From Candidatus Omnitrophota bacterium (GTDB taxonomy: Bacteria; Omnitrophota; Gorgyraeia; B26-G9): a stretch of DNA of 34,990 bases. Positions within the stretch are counted from its first letter, which is position 1. Each line of letters starts with the position of its first letter. A program made the translations under genes and the position numbers. This document shows, piece by piece, positions 1 to 7,583 of this stretch. Where the stretch lies: positions 1-34,990 of the forward strand of contig JAHIOQ010000059.1 of the NCBI GenBank assembly GCA_018895275.1, given 5' to 3'. The notes under the pieces were generated by a model, which was given only the letters and a program-made list of their open reading frames with translations, was not told the origin of the DNA and searched no databases.

Positions 1-161
1 CAGGAATTAAGAACCGGTAATTTTTCGCGCTTATTTTAAGGCATGGAATCGGCGAAAATTTAAAAAAGGCGGTAAAACGCGGAAAAAAAACATTTCGCGT
101 TCTATTTTTTTGTGGTATAATACGGTGAGATATATAACCCATCCAAGAGAGGAGATTTAAA

Positions 162-512
162 ATGTTCGAAGAAAGTTATGAAAGGCTGGAGCGCAAGCGC
201 AGGGCATTGATGAAGAAAATGGCCAAAATAGGCCCGGTGATCATGGCCAGCCCCTGTCATCTGCTGGTGCGCTGCGGTAATCCTATTTGTAAATGCAAGA
301 AAGATCCACATGCGCGCCACCCGGCGCTGCATTTAAGCTGGAGTGAAAAGGAAAGTCATTCCACACAGTATGTTCCGGTAGGACTCAAGGAGGAAGTATT
401 GACATGGATAGAAAATTATTGGCTGCTGAAAGAATACATAAAAGAGATAAGCTTGATCAGCCGGCAGATGGTGAGAATTTATGTAAAGAGCAAAAAGAGG
501 AAGAAAATTTAG
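162..512 (+). CDS. DUF6788-like small protein of the IS element
   Basis: 116 aa; Cys-containing core CGNPICKCKKDPHARHPALHLSW; preceded by GAGAGGAGA ribosome-binding site; directly upstream of the transposase. Confidence 0.7.
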   Translation: MFEESYERLERKRRALMKKMAKIGPVIMASPCHLLVRCGNPICKCKKDPHARHPALHLSWSEKESHSTQYVPVGLKEEVLTWIENYWLLKEYIKEISLISRQMVRIYVKSKKRKKI

Positions 513-1885
513 TTAAGATATTAGCGGCGACTGTGGGGCATTATTTTCCGGAGTTCAACGCGTGGTTAAAACAGATCAGTGATCCGCGGGAACAAGAAGC
601 GATAGACTTTACAAGAGAGACACAGATATGGACAGGGATAATATTATTTTTGACGAAGAGAGGAGCGCGTAAAAAGATTAGCGATGAAATGAGGACGAAG
701 GAATTTTGCGAGAATTTAAAGGCATTGAGCGGGCAGGAGAATTTAGAAAGAGTAGCGCATGGGGACGCGGTAAATTATGCTTACATGCGATTTAAGGAGG
801 AAGAATTTGAATTGCTTCTGGTTAAAATGATGCGGCGATTATTAAGAGTGCGCGCGTTGGAGAAGTATCGGTTGTTAGGCAGGTATTATACAATTGCCAT
901 TGACGCGACAGGTGTATATAGTTTTGATTATAAGCATTGCGAGCAATGTTTAATGCGGGAAGATAAGAAAGGCAATAAGAAGTGGTATCATTTTAAACTG
1001 CAAGCCAGTTTAGTAACCTGGGATGGATTATGTTTGCCGATGGCGAGTGAGTGGATAGAAAATGAAGCTAAATTTAATAAGCAGGATTGTGAGATAAGAG
1101 CATTTTATAGATTAATAGAAAAGCTGCGTAAGTTATACCGGCAGTTACCGATGTGTATTCTGCTTGATGGATTATATGCGGGAGAACCGCAATTTAAAGC
1201 ATTAGAAGAAAAGCGTATGGAATGGGTCGTAGTATTTAAAGAAGGGGCAATGCCGGAGGTATTTGACTGGACGATGAAATGGAAGGCTGAGTATGGATTG
1301 GAGAATGTATTAGTCAAAAAAGAAAGAAAGGAAATTGGAGTTAGGAATAAACGGACACATCAAGAGAGGTTAATGCGCAATAAACCGTGGCATCAAACCA
1401 GGATCGTAGAAAGAGAAAGGATTTATACCTGGATGCAGGGTATAAAACATTGGAATAATCAACGCCGGTATAACCTGCTTACGTGTAAGGAAAAGGAAGA
1501 TGGACGGATAAATTGCGATTATATCTGGCTTGTAAGTAATGGGTTATTATTATGCCGGGAAACGGTGGAAGAGTTATCCGAGAAAGGAGGCCGATGCCGC
1601 TGGAAGCAGGAGAATGAAGGATTTAACACACAAAAAAATGGGGGGTATGGTTTGGAGCACTGTTATTGCCGCGATCCGTCGGCAATGAAAATCTGGAATC
1701 GCGTTTTAGAGATTGCCTATTTTATCAGTCAACTCATCACGCGGGGTTCTTTGGTTGCTAAAGAGATCTATGGCAGCGTAATAAATATTGCTCATCGGAT
1801 GTTTGAGCATTTTAGATATTTTAATTTCAAGAAGACGTCTCTCCGGAGAAGAATTCAGATTAGATTAGGCTGGAATACTTCTTAG
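404..1885 (+). CDS. DDE-type transposase (start uncertain)
   Basis: 493 aa ORF with IAIDATGVYSFD and CILLDGLYAGEPQF (DDE-like acidic positions); lies inside the IS. The first ~36 codons overlap the upstream ORF in the -1 frame, so the real start or a frameshift is unresolved. Confidence 0.75.
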   Translation: MDRKLLAAERIHKRDKLDQPADGENLCKEQKEEENLVKILAATVGHYFPEFNAWLKQISDPREQEAIDFTRETQIWTGIILFLTKRGARKKISDEMRTKEFCENLKALSGQENLERVAHGDAVNYAYMRFKEEEFELLLVKMMRRLLRVRALEKYRLLGRYYTIAIDATGVYSFDYKHCEQCLMREDKKGNKKWYHFKLQASLVTWDGLCLPMASEWIENEAKFNKQDCEIRAFYRLIEKLRKLYRQLPMCILLDGLYAGEPQFKALEEKRMEWVVVFKEGAMPEVFDWTMKWKAEYGLENVLVKKERKEIGVRNKRTHQERLMRNKPWHQTRIVERERIYTWMQGIKHWNNQRRYNLLTCKEKEDGRINCDYIWLVSNGLLLCRETVEELSEKGGRCRWKQENEGFNTQKNGGYGLEHCYCRDPSAMKIWNRVLEIAYFISQLITRGSLVAKEIYGSVINIAHRMFEHFRYFNFKKTSLRRRIQIRLGWNTS

Positions 1886-1888
1886 AAT

Positions 1889-1963
1889 AAAAAGAGCTCC
1901 GAACTTCACCCCCCTAAAAGGCATTGTTCTAAGGAATAATTAAATTCCTGAAGGAGCTCTTTT
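1889..1963 (+). terminator. Terminator-like hairpin after the transposase
   Basis: AAAAGAGCTCC ... GGAGCTCTTTT inverted arms around a ~52-nt spacer, with a T-run after the 3' arm. Confidence 0.4.
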
Positions 1964-2179
1964 GTTTCTATTTTATACCTATTTTCTATTTTTCTCAAAA
2001 CTTTTTTTAATACAATTTTTTGTGGTTTAGGGATGGCCGGTTCTTAATTCCTGGGCGTCCGAAGTCAGTCTGGCGAAGAAAAATAGGATATGGTATACTT
2101 AATCACCTTTTCTGACCAGAAGATGGGCAATCTTTTGAAATAGACTGTAATTTAATGAATTACGCAAAATAAAGGGAAT

Positions 2180-3478
2180 ATGAAATACGCGACAAAAATC
2201 TTTAGCGTGCTTTTGATCCAGATGTTACTATTTGGAGACGGCGTCCAATGCGCAGGCGATTATTCTTTGCGCCCGGCACCGGATACCCTTTCCCCGCAGG
2301 TGAACATCGACTATGGCCAATTTCAGCAGGTTGTTTCCGCTTATATCGCGCATCAACCTTCATCGCAGTCTCGGATTTCCGATAGCGGCGATCCCGCGCG
2401 GCCTTTATCCGCAGCTAAAAAACATGGCTCTGGGGTTAAGGAGTTCTTAAAAAAGAAAGCCGGGGATGTTAGCCTGTTTATTCTCCTGCGTACGGACAAC
2501 CATGGGCTGCGACACTTGGCCTGCAAAGCTCTGGTCAAACTTAAAGATACGCACAATATATATAGACTGTGTTTTTTCGGCATAGAAAAAGAGGCTATTC
2601 TCAAAAACGGGACGCGTAATAAGCGCGCGCAGGATGCCCTGATAAAACTGTATCTTATCAGCAACGCAGAAAGCGAGCCCAACCTATTACCGTTAAAAAG
2701 GATGTTATTCAAAATGTTTTTCGAGGTCGAAAACTCAGCCAGATCAAGGGTTGTGGAGTTGTTGATGCTTTTGCCGATGAGCGATAAAGACCGCGAGTAT
2801 ATTATCCCGTGGCTTAAAACAGGTAACTTTCCTTTATTTAATAAAGCATTAACTTGGATTAAAAAGCTGCGGGGGGAAAACTTGGATAAATTGTGGGGGA
2901 AAAAGGTGCTTGAGACACTTGTCGCCGCATCTTCTTCTCAGAACATGCTGAAGCCGGTATTTTTGAATATGATTGATGTAATGGAAAGACTGGGCGCGGA
3001 AGAGGAACAGATAACGGAGGTCTGCTGCAACGTCCTGGAAAAGAACTACCATACTCCGGTAGTCTACCGCGAAGCGGCATTGCGTTTAGGCGGAGTAAAG
3101 AGCGGTAAATGTAAAGCAATGGCCGTAGCTGTACTGATTAAGAGGCTTAACGATGCGTCAAGCATTGCAAGGTTTGGCGCAATAGAGGCGTTAGGAATGC
3201 TCGGCGAAGCGACTGCGATTCCGGACTTGGAAGCGCGGCTCGTTGTTTGCTCGCAGAAAAAAGAGGGAGTAGAGGAAGGAAAGAAAGGAAAGAAAGGAAA
3301 GAGATGGCAGGACATTGCTGCGAAGGCAAAAAAAGAGTCGGTATTACTTAAAGAAACAATCAAGAAACTGAAAGAAATAAAAAACCAGGATGCCCTTGCC
3401 GGTTCAACGCATTTTTGTTGTGATTCCGGCCCTCAGGTAAACAGGGAATTGACGATTCTTGCCGAGCGGTCGATATAG
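2180..3478 (+). CDS. Secreted HEAT-repeat-like protein
   Basis: 432 aa; N-terminal signal-peptide-like segment (MKYATKIFSVLLIQMLLFGDGVQCAG); helical repeats such as AVLIKRLNDASSIARFGAIEALGMLGEATAIPDLEARL. Confidence 0.7.
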   Translation: MKYATKIFSVLLIQMLLFGDGVQCAGDYSLRPAPDTLSPQVNIDYGQFQQVVSAYIAHQPSSQSRISDSGDPARPLSAAKKHGSGVKEFLKKKAGDVSLFILLRTDNHGLRHLACKALVKLKDTHNIYRLCFFGIEKEAILKNGTRNKRAQDALIKLYLISNAESEPNLLPLKRMLFKMFFEVENSARSRVVELLMLLPMSDKDREYIIPWLKTGNFPLFNKALTWIKKLRGENLDKLWGKKVLETLVAASSSQNMLKPVFLNMIDVMERLGAEEEQITEVCCNVLEKNYHTPVVYREAALRLGGVKSGKCKAMAVAVLIKRLNDASSIARFGAIEALGMLGEATAIPDLEARLVVCSQKKEGVEEGKKGKKGKRWQDIAAKAKKESVLLKETIKKLKEIKNQDALAGSTHFCCDSGPQVNRELTILAERSI

Positions 3479-3756
3479 ATAGGGAATAATCGTGCTGTGG
3501 AGGCGGGAGTGAGCGCGGAGAGTAAGGCTGCAAGCCGCAGGATTTAAAAATAAAAAATTTTTTCGATCTGCGAGTATCAGCGAAGATCTGCGTTCTAATG
3601 TGTTCTAATATTTTTAGTTTTGGATTTTAATAAAAAGTATCAACTATATGATGTTCGGCAATTGCTTTTTGGGCCGGTTTCTGCTATAACTATTCATGCC
3701 TTATATGGAAGAGAAAAAATCCGTTCCGCAGCAGGGTGAGAGCTTAGATAGCTTGT

Positions 3757-3876
3757 ATGGATAAAAGTATTTATAATAAAAAGTGGTATTTGTATATTGC
3801 GGAATGTAGAGATAAAACGCTGTATGTTGGGATAGCAAGGTTGGCGTTAGTCAAGAAAGGAACAGCGGGAGATTAG
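3757..3876 (+). pseudogene. Truncated GIY-YIG (UPF0213-type) nuclease N-terminus
   Basis: Short ORF MDKSIYNKKWYLYIAECRDKTLYVGIARLALVKKGTAGD*; WYLYIAEC..KTLYVGIA matches the GIY-YIG N-terminal motif, then stops. Confidence 0.55.
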
Positions 3877-4008
3877 AAGAAGCTTTCTTATCCTGAGTTG
3901 AGCGAAAGAGAAGATTACCTCGAGCGAAGGGAGAAATCTTACGATATGGATATAAGACTTCTCACCCGTGAAGGGTTCGAAGTCCAAAAATTTATTTCAT
4001 AAATTTTT

Positions 4009-4098
4009 GGAGAGTTGGCAGAGTGGTCGAATGCGGCGGTCTCGAAAACCGTTGTGGCCGTAAGGCCACCGAAGGTTCGAATCCTTCACTCTCCGCCA
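4009..4098 (+). tRNA. tRNA-Ser (anticodon CGA)
   Basis: GGAGAGTTGGCAGAGTGGTCGAATGCGGCGGTCTCGAAAACCG...GGTTCGAATCC...ACTCTCCGCCA: paired acceptor stem, long variable arm, T-loop GGTTCGAATCC, encoded CCA, anticodon loop CTCGAAA. Confidence 0.95.
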
Positions 4099-4188
4099 GT
4101 GCTTTTGAAATGCCATAAGATGTTTAATAACAATATATTGCCTCCCTCCTTAATAATTTATCATCTGATTAATGGTGTGGTAGTGGGA

Positions 4189-5157
4189 ATGACAGATATG
4201 AATCATAAAAGAAAAATTATAACTATTTTAGGTGCTGTTGCGGTTATGCAAATATTGTTGTCAGAACTGACAACGTATGCGTATGAGAATAATAGTGCTC
4301 TTAGATGTAGTTTTCTGTCTCCACGAATTTTCATACAAGATGGATTTTTTCTAAATGGCTATGAGAATGTGTCAGCGCTGGACACCCGCGGTAAACAACG
4401 TTTATTTTCTATTGATTTTACTTCCGGTAGAGAGGAATCACCGGATTCGATGGAGTCCCGTAAACAGCTTATCCAGGGAATAGAATGGACAGTTGTCCAT
4501 GACTATGGGTTTGTGTATGGAAGTCTTCAGGAGAAAGAACGGATTTATGCCGGAGGATGCACAACCTGTGGAGCTGTTACGGTTATTGGCGAGAATGAAA
4601 GAGGAGAGAAAGTTAAGGGAGCAGCTCATTTGTACATGAATGAACCAACCCATATCGCATTTGTTATTAAGTTAATTGACGCAATAAAAGCGAAGGGATT
4701 ACAAAATACTGTAGTGGTTTTCGCTCTTTCCAGAAAAAGGAATTTTACCAATGAAGCAGAAACAGAAAAAGCTCTTCTTGAATTAAGTAAAAACTTTACA
4801 GAAAAAAGGATAGGATTTATTGGTTTTGTAAGAAGTGCTGAACCTGCTGCGTCCGCATGGGTAGATAATAATAGTAGCAATTTTGACTTTTATGTTCAAG
4901 AAGGACGGTTTGCATCGCAACGAAATATTTCATTCGATGATAAGCGGGTTAGAAAATTGTTTCAGTTAGCTGATTGGCAATCACCTCCCGCTTATTTGGT
5001 TAGCCTGCAGGAAATAAGAAGCAATAGCGCACTAAATAATCCGTTTTTGATAAAGATTAATGAAGAATTGAACCTGCCCGGTGGTGGTCGCCTTCCTCAC
5101 AACCACGAAGAACATAACTTAGGAACCGCACACCAGAACATTGAAACTTCTATTTAA
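4189..5157 (+). CDS. Secreted hypothetical protein, possible CheD-like/deamidase-like core
   Basis: ORF track start (4015) lies inside the tRNA; in-frame ATGs at 4120, 4189 and 4198 are more plausible. Signal-peptide-like N-terminus (KRKIITILGAVAVMQILLSELTTYA); core IYAGGCTTCGAVTVIGENERGEKVKGAAHLYM. Confidence 0.6.
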   Translation: MTDMNHKRKIITILGAVAVMQILLSELTTYAYENNSALRCSFLSPRIFIQDGFFLNGYENVSALDTRGKQRLFSIDFTSGREESPDSMESRKQLIQGIEWTVVHDYGFVYGSLQEKERIYAGGCTTCGAVTVIGENERGEKVKGAAHLYMNEPTHIAFVIKLIDAIKAKGLQNTVVVFALSRKRNFTNEAETEKALLELSKNFTEKRIGFIGFVRSAEPAASAWVDNNSSNFDFYVQEGRFASQRNISFDDKRVRKLFQLADWQSPPAYLVSLQEIRSNSALNNPFLIKINEELNLPGGGRLPHNHEEHNLGTAHQNIETSI

Positions 5158-5251
5158 GCTTCTCGCTCCTGATACAAAATATTGGTGAAGTATCAATATG
5201 GCAATATGGTATGTCCTCTACTGGTTTATGTTCTTTCATCGGGAATTTTGT

Positions 5252-5281
5252 TTGGCAATCGCCAATCTTTTATATTATAAT
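5252..5281 (+). promoter_or_regulatory. Sigma70-like promoter upstream of the DUF4062 gene
   Basis: TTGGCA (5252-5257), 18-nt spacer, TATAAT (5276-5281); the -35 overlaps palindrome TTGGC-AATC-GCCAA (5252-5265). Confidence 0.5.
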
Positions 5282-5338
5282 GTTTTATACCCTTTTTGTA
5301 AATAAGATAGCGTAGCTATTGTCGAAGGTTAGGAAATC

Positions 5339-6931
5339 ATGAATGGGAGATACAAAAACGTGAAAGGTAAAAAACTTCGTATATTTGTTAGTTCTGTTCA
5401 GAAAGAACTCGAAAATGAACGACTTACAGTGCTTGCGTTGATGACTACTGACTCCTTTCTTCTGGCCCATTGCGAAGCAATTCTCTATGAGCAAGCGCCT
5501 GCTTCTCCTGAAAAATGCAACAAAGAGTGTCTTCGGGTATTAGACGGTTGCGATGTTTGTTTGAGTATAGTTGGCAATGAATACGGCACCCATTCGGGTG
5601 CTTTATCAATAACCCATCAGGAATATCGCCGTGCTAAAAAGAGAGGCAATCCAATCCTAATATTTGTTAAAGGAAGCTCTGATGCAGGGCGTGATCAGAA
5701 TACTCAAGATTGGCTGAAAGAAATTCGTGCGGATAATTTTAAATACAAACGTTTTGGCAATATATTTGACTTACAAAGAGAAGTAAGAGCGGCGTTGTTG
5801 AAATTGCTCAAAGAACGCTTTGCTTTGGTCCCTTCTTCAGACGAGGATAAAATCGCGGAACAGACCATAGAGGCAGTTTCTTCCTTTGAAACACAAGCAT
5901 TGAAACGCCTAAAATGGAAAAATATGAACCAAGTTTTGGCTAAAAAGCTTAAAACACAATCGGGGAGGAAAAGCGAAGAGCATATTTCAGACGAATCAAT
6001 TATTGAAGACATGATGACGCGGGGTCTTTTGTGGTTTGACCCGGAAACAAATGAATATTATGCTACAGCCGCTGGAATAGTTCTATTAAGCAATGATCCC
6101 TCAGCTGTTTTTCCACAAGTCAGATTTTTAGCCGATGCGTATCGTGCTGTAGTTCCTGATGGTGATCCGGTAGACCAGGAAGATATTCGTGGGCCCGCGC
6201 CTTTAGTCATAGAACGGACGCTTGAATTTATTGACCGTAATACCAGACATCCGATGCGCGTGATTGGCTTAGAACGCGTGCGTCTTGACGAATATCCTTC
6301 CGAGGCTTTAAGAGAAGCGCTTGTGAATGCACTTGCGCACCGTAATTATGAAGACGCCGGTCGTAAGATAATGGTGGAAGTGTTTCCTGATCGCATTGTT
6401 ATTTCAAGCCCCGGGCTTCCGCCCAAGCCGCTATCCATCCAAAAATTGCGTTCCGGGAAATATAGGCCTTGTTCGCGTAATCCTATTTTGGCGCAGAGTC
6501 TGTCCTATTTCCATCGCATAGAAGAGCGTGGCAGTGGATTTCGAAGAATTCGCGATCGAATGATAGATCACGGGCTTGCAAATATTGAGCTTGGCGAAGA
6601 TACGGGATATTTTCAAGTGATATTCAAGGGGCCGGGCAAAAATATCTCAAAGTTGCGCATTCCGGAATCGTTGAACAAAAAAACTATTCCGCCATCAGTT
6701 GAGAAAATACTGAATAAGAGGCAAAGGGAAATCATAGCGCACGTTCTTAGGTCAGGGTATGTTACCAGCGGATGGTGCAGGAAACGTTTTAATGTTGTCT
6801 ACGATACGGCACAGCGGGATATTTTGGGTCTCATCAAATTGAAGATTCTTAAGCAGGCAGGCCGTGGACGAACAACGAAGTATGTTGAAGCAGTGAAAGA
6901 AAAATCTACCGATAATCTACCGATTATTTAG
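5339..6931 (+). CDS. DUF4062 (TIR-like fold) + RecG-type HATPase_c_4 ATP-binding protein with C-terminal winged helix
   Basis: KLRIFVSSVQKELENERLTV (DUF4062 start); DEYPSEALREALVNALAHRNYEDAGRKIMVEVFPDRIVISSPGLPP and RNPILAQSLSYFHRIEERGSGFRRIRD (HATPase_c_4 hallmarks); C-terminal helix-turn-helix-like segment. Confidence 0.8.
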   Translation: MNGRYKNVKGKKLRIFVSSVQKELENERLTVLALMTTDSFLLAHCEAILYEQAPASPEKCNKECLRVLDGCDVCLSIVGNEYGTHSGALSITHQEYRRAKKRGNPILIFVKGSSDAGRDQNTQDWLKEIRADNFKYKRFGNIFDLQREVRAALLKLLKERFALVPSSDEDKIAEQTIEAVSSFETQALKRLKWKNMNQVLAKKLKTQSGRKSEEHISDESIIEDMMTRGLLWFDPETNEYYATAAGIVLLSNDPSAVFPQVRFLADAYRAVVPDGDPVDQEDIRGPAPLVIERTLEFIDRNTRHPMRVIGLERVRLDEYPSEALREALVNALAHRNYEDAGRKIMVEVFPDRIVISSPGLPPKPLSIQKLRSGKYRPCSRNPILAQSLSYFHRIEERGSGFRRIRDRMIDHGLANIELGEDTGYFQVIFKGPGKNISKLRIPESLNKKTIPPSVEKILNKRQREIIAHVLRSGYVTSGWCRKRFNVVYDTAQRDILGLIKLKILKQAGRGRTTKYVEAVKEKSTDNLPII

Positions 6932-7008
6932 ATCAAATCTACCGATGCGTCAAGGTGGAATCGTTAAATTGAGAATAAAGGAGCAAGTTGTGATACGGAG
7001 CACAAATT

Positions 7009-7458
7009 ATGAATTATACGAAAAAGCATAAAGACCTTATTGCGAAACTGTTCAAGAAAGTCGGCATGCTTAAAGAGGCGAAAATAGTTTTATCTTGCGA
7101 TGAGTACAAATACGATATCGGAAAAGCCATGCGGGATGCCGCAGGAAAGATGAAGACAGGTATTGGTGCAAATCCGGCGCTATTAGACGCGGCAAGGCGG
7201 TATGAAACCAGAGAGTGCGCTATTTTTAAGGAGTGCACTTTACCTCATTGTGAAGGCGGAGTATGGTGCGATATCTACAACCTTGGCGGAAGCCATGGGT
7301 GTATTGGTACAGCCTATCGTCATTTGGGTAAGAGTGCGTATGACGTTCCTTTAAGCAAGCGGCGCAAAATTATGCTTGAAATGTTGGAATATAAAACAAA
7401 AAATAAACCCGACAAATACAACATAAGCGTGTCAATGGAACAAAGGCGTCATAAATAG
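7009..7458 (+). CDS. Hypothetical Cys-containing protein
   Basis: 149 aa ORF with RETRECAIFKECTLPHCEGGVWCDIYNLGGSHGC; co-directional with flanking genes. Confidence 0.5.
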   Translation: MNYTKKHKDLIAKLFKKVGMLKEAKIVLSCDEYKYDIGKAMRDAAGKMKTGIGANPALLDAARRYETRECAIFKECTLPHCEGGVWCDIYNLGGSHGCIGTAYRHLGKSAYDVPLSKRRKIMLEMLEYKTKNKPDKYNISVSMEQRRHK

Positions 7459-7583
7459 TAATGATCAAAGAAAATAAGACAGCTGTAATCAAGAGCTGGC
7501 CGGAGGATGATAGGCCGAATAATATCAGGCGGTGCTATCAATAGGGCGTTGTGGCCACCGGGAAGCAGTACAGGGAGAACGGA

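Larger units (their letters stand above)
1..2053 (+). mobile_element. Complete insertion sequence with two overlapping ORFs
   Basis: Perfect 17-bp terminal inverted repeats: CAGGAATTAAGAACCGG (1-17) and CCGGTTCTTAATTCCTG (2037-2053), enclosing a small DUF6788-like ORF and a transposase ORF. Confidence 0.9.

Noticed and set aside
3278-3304. GGAAAGAAA tandem repeat
   Set aside because: Three in-frame copies encoding GKK within the HEAT protein; simple low-complexity sequence without further support.
3064-3363. Minus-strand S/F/P-rich ORFs at 3064-3363 and 3147-3329
   Set aside because: Antisense to the HEAT-repeat gene; low-complexity products.
4015-4188. N-terminal extension of the 4015-5157 ORF
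   Set aside because: It starts inside tRNA-Ser; translation of the tRNA is an artefact and downstream ATGs are better starts.
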